A stretch of 34,972 bases of DNA from Clostridiaceae bacterium (lineage in GTDB: Bacteria; Bacillota; Clostridia; Oscillospirales; Acutalibacteraceae): positions 1-34,972 of the forward strand of contig CAJGCA010000011.1 in the NCBI GenBank assembly GCA_904501705.1, in the 5' to 3' direction. The translations under genes were made by a program, and so were the position numbers. Under the pieces are notes generated by a model. That model had not been told where the DNA came from, ran no database searches, and was given only the letters and a program-made list of their open reading frames with translations. The first letter of the stretch is position 1. The number at the start of each line of letters is the position of its first letter. Of the stretch, positions 7,246 through 14,837 are shown piece by piece.

Positions 7246-8010
7246 ATGGCAAAAATACTGGCTGTGGTAACACAAAAAGGCGGCGTGGGCAAGACCACGA
7301 CCGCGGTGAATATCGCCTCGGTGATGGGGGAGATGGGCAAAAAGGTGCTGCTCGTCGATATCGACCCGCAGGGCAATGCGACCAGCGGTGTCGGACTGGA
7401 CAAGCGTAAGGTGAAGCTGTCCACCTACGACCTGCTCGCGGGGGCGGACGGCATCGACGGCGCGGCGGTCAAGACCGCCTTCGCGGGGCTGTCGATCGTC
7501 CCGTCGAGTATGTCGCTCGCGGGCGCGGAGATCGAGATGGTGGATATGCCGCATCGCGAGAGCCGCCTTAAGGCCGCGCTCGCACCGTTTCGCGAGCAGT
7601 ATGACTACATACTCATCGACTGCCCGCCTGCGCTGGGGCTGCTGACGCTCAACGCCCTCGTAGCGGCGGACACCGTGCTGCTGCCCGTTCAGCCCGAGTT
7701 TTACGCGCTGGAGGGCCTTTCGCAACTTATCGCCACCGTGCGGCAGGTCAAGCGCGTGTACAATCCCACCCTCGAGCTGGAGGGCGTGGTGTTTACGATG
7801 TACGACGGACGCACCAACCTCACCCAGCAGGTGGTCGCGGAAGTGAAGAAGTTCTTCCCCCGCAAGGTGTATGCGAACGTCATCCCGCGTAGCGTGCGCT
7901 TGGCGGAGGCGCCCGGCTTTGGTCGCCCCATCAACTACTACGACAAGGCGTCCAAGGGCGCGAAGGCGTACCGCGCGCTGACCGAGGAGATTTTAGAGAG
8001 GCAGATTTAA
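7246..8010 (+). CDS. parA: Chromosome-partitioning ATPase ParA (Soj)
   Basis: A 254-residue deviant-Walker ATPase. The P-loop KGGVGKTT (residues 11-18) with its signature lysine is followed by VLLVDIDPQGNATSGVG (switch I) and YILIDCPPALGLLTLNAL (Walker B/switch II). Length and sequence match chromosomal Soj rather than MinD, with no amphipathic C-terminal membrane tail. It acts with ParB in origin segregation and in control of DnaA. GAGGGT at 7235-7240 supports ATG 7246. parB follows after 13 bp with its own ribosome site, as one operon. Confidence 0.96.
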   Translation: MAKILAVVTQKGGVGKTTTAVNIASVMGEMGKKVLLVDIDPQGNATSGVGLDKRKVKLSTYDLLAGADGIDGAAVKTAFAGLSIVPSSMSLAGAEIEMVDMPHRESRLKAALAPFREQYDYILIDCPPALGLLTLNALVAADTVLLPVQPEFYALEGLSQLIATVRQVKRVYNPTLELEGVVFTMYDGRTNLTQQVVAEVKKFFPRKVYANVIPRSVRLAEAPGFGRPINYYDKASKGAKAYRALTEEILERQI

Positions 8011-8023
8011 GGAGGGAACCGTT

Positions 8024-8875
8024 ATGGCACTAAAAATTGGCGGTCTCGGCAAGGGACTGGATATGTTACTTTCGGAAAATTCGCTGGAGGACGGTGCGCG
8101 CACCGTGACGCTGCCCATTGAGGAGATCATCCCAAACCGCGACCAGCCGCGTAAGCAGTTTGACGACGAGGCGCTCGCGGATCTGTCCGCGTCGATCGCG
8201 CAGCACGGCGTGCTGCAGCCGCTGCTCGTGCGCCCTATGCCCGACGGCAGCTATCAGCTCGTCGCGGGCGAGCGCCGCTGGCGCGCATCGCGTATGGCGG
8301 GGCTGACGGAGGTGCCCGTCGTCGTGCGGGATATGAACGAGCAGGAGGCCGCGGAGCTCGCGCTCATCGAAAACCTGCAGCGCGAGGATTTAAACCCGAT
8401 GGAAGAAGCACTCGGCTACCGCACGCTGATGGATACCTATGGAATGACGCAGGAGCAGGCGGCGCAGGTGGTCAACAAATCCCGCCCCGCGGTCGCGAAC
8501 GCCCTGCGCCTGCTGCAGCTGCCGCAGGCGGTGATGGATCTGGTCGCGGCCGGCGACTTGTCCGCGGGTCACGCCCGTACGGTTCTTGCGTTTGAGAATG
8601 AGGGTGCTCGCATCGCCGCCGCGGAGGCCGCTGTTGCGAAGGGGTTGTCGGTGCGCGAGCTTGAGCGTATGGCGAAATCCGCCAAGCGCGAGCCGAAGGC
8701 GCCGAAAGCACCCGCCCACCGCGACAGCTTCTACGACGAGGTCGCGCTCGCACTGCGCGAGTCGCTTGGTCGTCAGGTGAAGGTCACCGTCGGCGCGAAG
8801 GGCGGCACCCTGCAGATCGAGTTCTTCGATGAGGACGATCTCAAAGCCCTCGCGAACAAACTGAGCGAAGAATAA
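8024..8875 (+). CDS. parB: Chromosome-partitioning protein ParB (Spo0J)
   Basis: A 283-residue CTP-dependent DNA clamp that loads at parS. Typical parts: N-terminal KIGGLGKGLDMLL (ParA-contact peptide), the CTP-binding AGERRWRASRMAG (81-93), IENLQREDLNPMEEA, the helix-turn-helix MTQEQAAQVVNKSRPAVANALRLL, and a C-terminal dimerisation region. At the specificity positions it has R154, A160, Q165 and G182, with R and G as in parS-binding ParB. This contrasts with the noc product of the same window. GGAGGGA just before the start codon supports ATG 8024. Two perfect parS sites lie within 7 kb. Confidence 0.96.
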   Translation: MALKIGGLGKGLDMLLSENSLEDGARTVTLPIEEIIPNRDQPRKQFDDEALADLSASIAQHGVLQPLLVRPMPDGSYQLVAGERRWRASRMAGLTEVPVVVRDMNEQEAAELALIENLQREDLNPMEEALGYRTLMDTYGMTQEQAAQVVNKSRPAVANALRLLQLPQAVMDLVAAGDLSAGHARTVLAFENEGARIAAAEAAVAKGLSVRELERMAKSAKREPKAPKAPAHRDSFYDEVALALRESLGRQVKVTVGAKGGTLQIEFFDEDDLKALANKLSEE

Positions 8876-8921
8876 TTACATGCGGTATATTCTGTCGTAA
8901 ATTATACAAAGAGGTTATATT

Positions 8922-9665
8922 ATGGCAAAGGTTCCCGAACAATATACGATGCCGATCGAGGTAGCGAGCTACGATGTCGGGCCGGACAACCGCTTGCGGC
9001 TGTCCGGCGTCCTGCGTTATCAGCAGGAGGCGGGCGAGCGACACCTGATTCCCGCGGAGATGGGCTGGAACGCGCTCATCGAGCGTGGTATCGCGTTTGT
9101 CGCCTCGCGCTGGCACGTGCATATCCTGCGCCTGCCCGAAATGAACGAACGGGTGACACTCACCACCTGGCACCGCGAGCATCGCGGTGCGCGCTTTCTG
9201 CGCTGCTATGAGTGGCGGGACGCGCAGGGCGAATTACTGTTGTGCGGCGTGATGCAGTTTGCGCTGGTGTCGACGGTCGATCATCACCTGCTGCGTGGGG
9301 ATGAGTTCGACCCCGAGGGGACGTTGCCGTCTTGCGCGCAGAGCGTGGACTGCGCCGATCCCGCGCGATACAAGCTCCCTCAGTTGACTGCGGTGCGAGA
9401 ATATCCCGTCGGCTGGTCGGACACCGACATCAACACCCATATGAATAACACCCGCTACGCCGATCTCGCGTGCGACGCGCTCGCGGACAAGCTCGCGGGG
9501 CACCGCATCGTTGACGTGCAGATGCACTTTGCTGGGGAGACCCGCCTCGGCGACACCGTGACGCTGTCGATCGGCGAGGCGGATGCCGCCTACGTGCAGG
9601 GGAGCACCCCGCGTGGTGCGGCGTTTTCCGCCCGCGTCGAGCTGGTGAGCGACGATGGAATTTGA
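8922..9665 (+). CDS. Acyl-ACP thioesterase (FatA/FatB-type double hotdog)
   Basis: A 247-residue cytoplasmic enzyme that releases fatty acids from acyl carrier protein. The N-terminal hotdog has SGVLRYQQEAGERHL and WNALIERGIAFVASRWHVHILR. The C-terminal hotdog contains VGWSDTDINTHMNNTRYADLACD, the active-site region of the family, with the D-x-N-x-H-x-N-N order. Bacterial members usually release chains for lipid turnover or export; chain length cannot be read from sequence. ATG 8922 has AGAGGTT upstream. The 3' end overlaps the next gene by 11 bp, so the two are translationally coupled. Confidence 0.9.
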   Translation: MAKVPEQYTMPIEVASYDVGPDNRLRLSGVLRYQQEAGERHLIPAEMGWNALIERGIAFVASRWHVHILRLPEMNERVTLTTWHREHRGARFLRCYEWRDAQGELLLCGVMQFALVSTVDHHLLRGDEFDPEGTLPSCAQSVDCADPARYKLPQLTAVREYPVGWSDTDINTHMNNTRYADLACDALADKLAGHRIVDVQMHFAGETRLGDTVTLSIGEADAAYVQGSTPRGAAFSARVELVSDDGI

Positions 9666-10380
9666 CGAGGCACTCGCGCTTGTGCGCGAGGGTGGGGTTC
9701 GCCCCGGCGGCATCGGCATCCTCAGCGAAAAGACGCTGCACGCGACGCTCAAGCTGTGGCTGGACGATGATCCCGCGCACCACGAGGTGCCGCTGCCGCA
9801 GGGCAGCGTCGCGGATATCTTCGACGGCGAGCGGGTGACCGAGATTCAGACCGCCAATTTTTCCGGCTTTCGCAAAAAGCTCGAGAAACTGCTTGACGCC
9901 TACCCCGTCACGGTGGTACACCCGCTCGTGCGGGTGAAATGGGTGAGCTGGATCGACCCCGAAACGGGGGAGATCGAAAAGCCCCGCCGCTCGGGACGCC
10001 GCGGAAGCTTCACCGACGCGGGCAAACAGCTTATTTACGTTTTGCCGCTGCTCGGGCATCGCAATCTCACGATAAAGCTTGTGATGCTTGACGTGGAGGA
10101 GCAACGCCTGCTCGATGGGTGGGGCAACGGCGGCAAGCGCGGTTCTCACCGCGCGGAGCGTCTGCCGCTCGCGCTCGGCGAGACGGTCACGCTGAAAGAC
10201 TTCACCGATTACGCGGCATTATTGCCGTCCGACCTGCCGATGCCGTTTACCGCGGCCGAGTTCGGCAAGGCTGCCCGCCTGCAGGGGAGAAACCTGCAGG
10301 GCACACTTAAGATACTGCTGTCCGTTGGCGTTCTTCGCCGTGAAAAAGATGGGCAGAAATATCAATATTATCGCGTGTAA
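9655..10380 (+). CDS. Conserved protein of unknown function; PD-(D/E)xK-like motif plus C-terminal winged-helix-like region
   Basis: A 241-residue soluble protein whose start lies inside the end of the thioesterase gene. I recognise it as a type of hypothetical protein seen in Clostridia, without a known function. Residues about 23-85 read ILSEKTLHATLKLWL ... GSVADIFDGERVTEIQTANFSGFRKKLEKLL ... YPVTVVHPL. The order of AD, EIQ and a following basic helix resembles the core of PD-(D/E)xK nuclease-fold proteins such as CoiA (AD ... EIQ). The middle has KWVSWIDPETGEIEKPRRSGRRGS. The last ~50 residues (FTAAEFGKAARLQGRNLQGTLKILLSVGVLRREKDGQKYQYYRV) look like a winged helix-turn-helix. DNA or RNA binding or cleavage is only an inference. 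The link to lipid metabolism is coupling alone. Confidence 0.75.
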   Translation: MEFDEALALVREGGVRPGGIGILSEKTLHATLKLWLDDDPAHHEVPLPQGSVADIFDGERVTEIQTANFSGFRKKLEKLLDAYPVTVVHPLVRVKWVSWIDPETGEIEKPRRSGRRGSFTDAGKQLIYVLPLLGHRNLTIKLVMLDVEEQRLLDGWGNGGKRGSHRAERLPLALGETVTLKDFTDYAALLPSDLPMPFTAAEFGKAARLQGRNLQGTLKILLSVGVLRREKDGQKYQYYRV

Positions 10381-10385
10381 TTCAC

Positions 10386-10429
10386 GCCGTCAGTTCGAAA
10401 CCATCCTGACGTAAAAGAAAACTAAGGAG
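10386..10429 (+). promoter_or_regulatory. Probable preQ1-I riboswitch controlling queT
   Basis: A compact hairpin CGTCAG/CTGACG (10388-10393 with 10406-10411) encloses TTCGAAACCATC. The loop ends in a C (10405) next to the stem, as in the ligand-recognition position of preQ1-I aptamers. An A-rich tail (GTAAAAGAAAACTAAGGAG) follows, matching the AAAACTAAGGAG end of the class. The ribosome site AAGGAG (10424-10429) lies in the tail, so ligand binding would hide it and reduce translation. The P2 pseudoknot pairing is not obvious by eye. The downstream gene being queT strongly supports the call. Confidence 0.72.
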
Positions 10430-10438
10430 AGATACAAC

Positions 10439-10960
10439 ATGAAAAACGCAAACACCATCCGCACACTCACCACCGCCGCGTTGATCGCCGCGATGTACAC
10501 GGTGCTTACCGTGTGTTTGGCGCCGCTGTCCTACGGGCTGGTGCAATGCCGCCTGTCGGAGGCATTGACCATCCTCGCGGCGTTCACCCCCGCGGCGATT
10601 CCCGGGCTGACCGTCGGGTGTGTGGTGTCCAATCTGATCGGGCTGAGCAACGGCGCCAACATCGTGGGCGCGCTGGACGTGCTGCTCGGTCCGCTCGCGA
10701 CGGGTATCGCGGCGTGGCTGACGTGGCTGATGCGTGATCGCCGCGTCGGCGGTCTGCCGCTGTGGTCGACCCTGCCGCCCGTGGTGCTCAACGCGCTTAT
10801 CGTCGGCTCGGAACTCGCATTTGTGGCGCCGCAGTTTACCGTCGAGGTGTGGTTCATTCAAATGGGCCTCGTCGCGGCGGGACAGCTCGTCGCCTGTGTC
10901 GGCGGTGGCTTGCTGGTCGCTCGCGGCCTGCAGGTCAGCGGACTGGATAAACGGCTATAA
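10439..10960 (+). CDS. queT: QueT-family ECF transporter S component (queuosine precursor uptake)
   Basis: A 173-residue integral membrane protein with about five or six spans. TAALIAAMYTVLTVCLAPLSYGLVQCRLSEALTIL and the following GLTVGCVVSNLIG are characteristic of the QueT family, the substrate-binding component of energy-coupling-factor transporters for queuosine precursors. No EcfA/EcfT genes are present here, so a shared module elsewhere is presumed. AAGGAG at 10424-10429 supports ATG 10439, and the leader resembles a preQ1 riboswitch. znuA begins 51 bp after its stop. Confidence 0.88.
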   Translation: MKNANTIRTLTTAALIAAMYTVLTVCLAPLSYGLVQCRLSEALTILAAFTPAAIPGLTVGCVVSNLIGLSNGANIVGALDVLLGPLATGIAAWLTWLMRDRRVGGLPLWSTLPPVVLNALIVGSELAFVAPQFTVEVWFIQMGLVAAGQLVACVGGGLLVARGLQVSGLDKRL

Positions 10961-10973
10961 TCTGATTACTGTC

Positions 10974-10998
10974 TGTATAATTCATACTAAATTATACA
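10974..10998. promoter_or_regulatory. Inverted repeat upstream of znuA, possible operator
   Basis: TGTATAATT (10974-10982) and AATTATACA (10990-10998) are perfect 9-bp arms around a 7-bp spacer, just before the znuA ribosome site. A zinc-responsive repressor site is a reasonable guess given the operon, but the sequence does not match the B. subtilis Zur or streptococcal AdcR consensus I know. The left arm contains TATAAT, so a promoter lies within or beside it. Confidence 0.5.
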
Positions 10999-11011
10999 AA
11001 AGAGGTAGCAT

Positions 11012-11974
11012 ATGAACGCTTTTTGGAAACATTATGGGCGGGTCGCTCTGCTGATGGCGGGGATACTCGCGCTGTCGGTGGTTATCACCGCGTTCACGGG
11101 GACGGTGGGTCTGCCGCGCCGCGGACAGACGGTGGTTACCACCACCTACCCGCTGTACGTTGCGGTGCAGTCGATCCTCGGCGACAGCGACGGCGTCGCG
11201 GTGGAGAATCTCACCGGCTCGGCGGCGGGTTGTCTGCACGACTATCAGTTGTCGCCCGCCAACCGCATTACGCTGGAGAACGCATCGCTGGTGGTGCTCA
11301 GCGGCGGCGGTGCGGAGAGCTTTCTCGAGGATACGCTCGCGGCACTGCCCGATCTGCCGACGGTGGATACCTCGGCGGGGGTGGAACTGCTTGAGAGCTG
11401 TCACGACCACGAGCATCCCCACGGCGGCGAGACGGCCGACGGGGAGCACGCCCATGCGGTGAACGAGCATCTGTGGGTGAGTCCCACCCGCTATGCCGCG
11501 CAGGTGGCGGCGGTGGTGAAGGCACTGTGTGCGCTCGATCCCGACAACGCCGCCGACTACACCGCGAACGGCGAAAACTACCGTCAGCGGGTGCTGGCGG
11601 TCGGCGCGCGTCTGCGCGCCGCGGCGGATAAACTGCCGAGCAAGACCTGCATCATCTTTCACGATTCGCTCGCGTATCTCGCGGATGAGTTAGGGCTGAC
11701 GGTCGCCGCGTCTCTGCATGTCGGGGAGGAGTCGGGGTTATCCGCCGCCGACCTCGCCGCTGCACAGCGAGCGGCGCAGGACAACCCGAACGTTCTGCTT
11801 CTGTACGACAGCCAGTATACCATCCGCTATCCCGCGATCGACGCGCTCGTGCCCGCCGCCCACGTGTTGACGGTGGATACCGCCGTCGTCGGGCACGGAA
11901 ATGCGTGCGATTGGCTGGATGCGATGGCGGCTAATGCCAAACTAATTGAAAACATCACGGAGGGAGCACTATGA
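11012..11974 (+). CDS. znuA: Zinc ABC transporter substrate-binding protein ZnuA-like
   Basis: A 320-residue cluster-A-I (TroA/ZnuA-type) metal-binding protein. VVTTTYPLYVAVQSILGD opens the mature domain. HDYQLSPANRI supplies the first metal histidine, EHLWVSPTRYAAQ the second, and a His/Asp/Glu-rich loop (CHDHEHPHGGETADGEHAHAVNEH, split here as CHDHEHPHGG and EHAHAVNEH) lies between them, typical of zinc-specific members. IIFHDSLAYLADELGL carries a further ligand histidine. It has an N-terminal hydrophobic helix (VALLMAGILALSVVITAF) but no lipobox cysteine, unusual for a Gram-positive binding protein. It may be held by an uncleaved helix. AGAGGTAG precedes ATG 11012. Its stop overlaps the znuC start (ATGA). 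Confidence 0.9.
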   Translation: MNAFWKHYGRVALLMAGILALSVVITAFTGTVGLPRRGQTVVTTTYPLYVAVQSILGDSDGVAVENLTGSAAGCLHDYQLSPANRITLENASLVVLSGGGAESFLEDTLAALPDLPTVDTSAGVELLESCHDHEHPHGGETADGEHAHAVNEHLWVSPTRYAAQVAAVVKALCALDPDNAADYTANGENYRQRVLAVGARLRAAADKLPSKTCIIFHDSLAYLADELGLTVAASLHVGEESGLSAADLAAAQRAAQDNPNVLLLYDSQYTIRYPAIDALVPAAHVLTVDTAVVGHGNACDWLDAMAANAKLIENITEGAL

Positions 11975-12702
11975 GCGGCTGCGGTCTGCACTGCCTGAAG
12001 ATCAACAACATCACCGTGCGGGTCGGCGACACCGAGCCCGTGCACGACGTGAGCCTGCACGCGCATTGTGGCGAGATTACCGCGATCATCGGGCGTAACG
12101 GTGCGGGCAAGAGCACGCTCTTCAAGGCGATCCTCGGGGAGCTACCTCATAAGGGAGAGGTCATCTTCACGGGTCACGGCGGCACGCCGACCAAGGTACG
12201 CCCGCGCATCGGCTACGTTCCGCAGAGTCTTAACATCGATGACGGCTCGCCCGCGACGGTGCTGGACATGGCGTTGACCTATTCCTCCCGACGTCCCGTG
12301 TTTCTGCCTGTGCCGAAACGTCTGCGCCGCGAAATCGAGGCGCATTTTGCTCGCTTCTCGGCGGACGGCTTGTTGGATAAGCCCGTCGGGCGGCTGTCGG
12401 GCGGCGAGCTGCAGCGGGTGCTGCTCGCGCTCGCGACACGTCCGCATCCCGATATGCTGCTGCTCGATGAGCCGGTGTCGGGCGTGGACCGCGCGGGACT
12501 CGACGAGTTCTACGCGCTGCTAGAGCAACTTAGGCAGGACGATATGGTCATCCTGCTCATCTCGCACGATCTCGGATACGTTCGCCGCCATGCTGATCGC
12601 GTGGTGCTGCTTGATCGCGCGGTCCTCGCCTCGGGTGCGCCTGAGGCGGTGTTTGCCTCGTCCGCCTTCCGCCAGGCTTTTCCGACGGGAGGTGAGGGCT
12701 GA
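11971..12702 (+). CDS. znuC: Zinc ABC transporter ATP-binding protein ZnuC-like
   Basis: A 243-residue ABC ATPase with Walker A GRNGAGKST, Q-loop GYVPQSLN, signature LSGGELQRVLLALA, Walker B MLLLDEPVSGVD and switch histidine LISHDLGYV. The GYVPQ and EPVSGVD contexts are typical of the metal (ZnuC/TroB) branch. It powers import through ZnuB. The start overlaps znuA by 4 bp, and its TGA shares a base with the znuB ATG, so all three genes are tightly coupled. Confidence 0.93.
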   Translation: MSGCGLHCLKINNITVRVGDTEPVHDVSLHAHCGEITAIIGRNGAGKSTLFKAILGELPHKGEVIFTGHGGTPTKVRPRIGYVPQSLNIDDGSPATVLDMALTYSSRRPVFLPVPKRLRREIEAHFARFSADGLLDKPVGRLSGGELQRVLLALATRPHPDMLLLDEPVSGVDRAGLDEFYALLEQLRQDDMVILLISHDLGYVRRHADRVVLLDRAVLASGAPEAVFASSAFRQAFPTGGEG

Positions 12703-13508
12703 TGGAGATGTTGTTCTCGTGGTGGCAGTACGATTTTATGCGCACCGCGCTGTGGGCGATTCTGCTGCTCGTGCCGCTGCTCGCCACCCTCGGCACCCTC
12801 GTGGTGAATAACGGGATGTCCTTCTTCTCCGACGCCCTCGGACACTCCGCGCTAACGGGCGTTGCGCTCGGCGTTCTGCTCGGGGTGAGCGATCAGTCGA
12901 TCGTGATGGTCGCGTTCGCGGTGGTGTTTGCACTGCTGATGAACCGCATCCGCCATTCCCATATCGCGTCTACCGACACCGTCATTGGCGTGTTCTCCGC
13001 CGTTGGTGTCGCGCTGGGCCTCGCGCTGCTTTCCCGCGGCGGCAACTTCGCGGGCTATCAGAGCCTGCTCATCGGCGACATCCTCAGCATCACCTCGCGC
13101 GAGTTATGGGTGCTGGGTGGCGCGCTGATCGTTACGGTGGTGGTGTGGCTTTGCTGCTTTAACGGTTTCCACGCGGTGAGCATCAGTCCTGCGGTCGCCC
13201 GCAGCAAGGGCGTGCGCGTCGGTCTGCTTGACAACCTGTTTGTCGTGCTGGTCGCGGTGGTGGTGATGCTCGCCATCCGCTGGGTGGGCTTGCTGCTCAT
13301 CAACGCGATGCTCATCCTGCCCGCCGCCGCGGCGCGCAATGTTTCGCGCAGTATGCGCAGCTATCACTTGTTATCGCTGGTCTTTGGCTTGTTCGCGGGC
13401 GTGCTGGGGCTTTTGCTGTCCTATTATAATGCGGTCGCCACAGGTCCGATGATTATTCTGGTACAGGCGGCGCTGTTCTTCGGCACGTTTGCGATGCGAA
13501 AGAAATAA
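12702..13508 (+). CDS. znuB: Zinc ABC transporter permease ZnuB-like (ABC-3 family)
   Basis: A 268-residue hydrophobic protein with about eight spans, the usual size for ABC-3 permeases. Conserved pieces include MSFFSDALGHSALTGVALGVLLG (the family's S/D-x-x-x-H-x-A segment), GVFSAVGVALGLALLS, IGDILSIT, and RWVGLLLINAMLILPAAAARNVSRSM near the C terminus. It forms the membrane channel of the ZnuABC importer. Last gene of the operon, followed by a strong bidirectional terminator. Confidence 0.92.
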   Translation: MEMLFSWWQYDFMRTALWAILLLVPLLATLGTLVVNNGMSFFSDALGHSALTGVALGVLLGVSDQSIVMVAFAVVFALLMNRIRHSHIASTDTVIGVFSAVGVALGLALLSRGGNFAGYQSLLIGDILSITSRELWVLGGALIVTVVVWLCCFNGFHAVSISPAVARSKGVRVGLLDNLFVVLVAVVVMLAIRWVGLLLINAMLILPAAAARNVSRSMRSYHLLSLVFGLFAGVLGLLLSYYNAVATGPMIILVQAALFFGTFAMRKK

Positions 13509-13512
13509 AAGC

Positions 13513-13553
13513 ATAAAGAGATCCCCTCGTAGCCGAGGGGATCTCTTTATGTA
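13513..13553. terminator. Bidirectional terminator between znuB and the GNAT gene
   Basis: A perfect 17-bp inverted repeat (13513-13529 with 13534-13550, loop TAGC). Its ends are AT-rich on both sides, serving the convergent genes. Confidence 0.9.
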
Positions 13554-13580
13554 TAATACATTTACATATATACCGCTCGT

Positions 13581-14750
13581 TTACTCTGCAATATCCTTAA
13601 TATAGCAGCGACGGCGCTTGTGCTGTTCCTTGTCGAACAGCTTCCACTGGGCGAGTATCTTCTCGTTGGTCTCCAGCATCGGGCCGGTTTCCGCATAGCG
13701 GATGCCCATCTTGCGCGCGCCCTTCATCATCTCGTCGAGGATGATGGCGTTGAGCCCCGCACCTTGCAGATCGGGGCGTACTGCGATGAGGAACAGATCA
13801 ACGGTATCGTTTTTCATCAGCGCGCGGAGCACGCTGATCCACCCGAAGGGAAGGAATCGACCGCGCGATTTTTGCATTGCCGCCGCCATTGAGGGGGCGC
13901 ACACGCCGAGCGCGACCAGCTCGCCTTGCTCATCCTTGACAAAGCAGGTGGTCTTGGGGGAGAGCAGCGGCAGGAATTTGCCCGAATACTTCTTCACCTG
14001 TCGGTCAGATAGCTCAACCGCGCTGTACAGCGGCGCGTACGCCTTGTTGACCAGCTCAAACGCCTTGGGAACGATCGGGATGTAGTCGAGGTGAGTGCGC
14101 ACCTTGATGACCTCGAGCTTGTGACGGCGCTTAACGTGCTCGGCGATGCGATGTAGCTTCTTCGCAATATCGCTGTCGGGTGCGGGCGCATGCAATTTGT
14201 ACTCGATCCAGTCGGTGTCCTTGCGGTAGCCGAGACGCGCGAGGTGATCGTTGTAGTAGGGATGGTTGTAGTAGGTGATGAACATGCTGCGGCGGTCGAA
14301 GCCGTCGACGAGCATCCCCTCGCGGTCCATATCGCACCAGCCGAGCGGGCCGTGCACCTGCGTGCAGCCCTTTTCGGCCGCCCACGCCTCCACCGTCGCG
14401 AACAGCGCGTCGGACACGGCGGGGTCGTCGATAAAGTCCACCTGTGTGAAGCGCATACGGTTGGTGTCCCAGGTGGCGTTGGATTTGTGGCTGAGGATGG
14501 CACCGATGCGTCCGACGATCTCGCCGTCGCGCTCCGCGATCCAGCAGCGGGACTCGCAATATTCAAAGGCGGGATTTTTCTTCGGGTCCCAGTCTTCGAG
14601 GTCGTCCCCGTACATTGCGGGAACAAAATAGGGGGAATCCTTGTATAACTGATTGGGGTAGTCGACGAAACGGCGCAGATCGCGCTTGGTGGTCACCTCG
14701 CGCACGGTCACGGTCGCCGTCGTCGGGCGGGTCGCTTGTGCTGTAGGCAT
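13581..14750 (-). CDS. GNAT-superfamily N-acetyltransferase-like protein
   Basis: A 389-residue cytoplasmic protein of the long GNAT-like family found across gut Bacillota and Bacteroidota. The N-terminal part has FVDYPNQLYKDSPYFVPAM, NPAFEYCESRCWIAERDGEIVGRIGAILS, RFTQVDFIDDPAVSDALF and QVHGPLGWCDMDREGMLVDGFD. The C-terminal part has FLIAVRPDLQGAGLNAIILDEM, the acetyl-CoA-binding-like motif, and ETGPMLETNEKILAQWKLF. Substrate is unknown. The start ATG at 14750 has GAGGGAG upstream on the minus strand. A promoter lies over the end of the upstream YitT gene. Confidence 0.82.
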   Translation of the reverse strand: MPTAQATRPTTATVTVREVTTKRDLRRFVDYPNQLYKDSPYFVPAMYGDDLEDWDPKKNPAFEYCESRCWIAERDGEIVGRIGAILSHKSNATWDTNRMRFTQVDFIDDPAVSDALFATVEAWAAEKGCTQVHGPLGWCDMDREGMLVDGFDRRSMFITYYNHPYYNDHLARLGYRKDTDWIEYKLHAPAPDSDIAKKLHRIAEHVKRRHKLEVIKVRTHLDYIPIVPKAFELVNKAYAPLYSAVELSDRQVKKYSGKFLPLLSPKTTCFVKDEQGELVALGVCAPSMAAAMQKSRGRFLPFGWISVLRALMKNDTVDLFLIAVRPDLQGAGLNAIILDEMMKGARKMGIRYAETGPMLETNEKILAQWKLFDKEQHKRRRCYIKDIAE

Positions 14751-14807
14751 AGTTTACACTCCCTCTCTATGATCGCCTTAGTGGCCGCAAAGACAATCAA
14801 CAAGGAG

Positions 14808-14837
14808 TATTTTACTCTTTTTTCGTTGATTTGTCAA
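14808..14837 (-). promoter_or_regulatory. Promoter of the GNAT gene
   Basis: On the minus strand: TTGACA (14837-14832), 18-bp spacer, TAAAAT (14813-14808). It overlaps the last codons of the yitT-type gene. Confidence 0.68.

Noticed and set aside
10597..10610. Noc-binding site (NBS)
   Set aside because: GATTCCCGGGCTGA matches only one half of ATTTCCCGGGAAAT and lies inside queT.
10974..10998. Zur box
   Set aside because: The palindrome is real but does not match the Zur or AdcR consensus I know, so no regulator is named.
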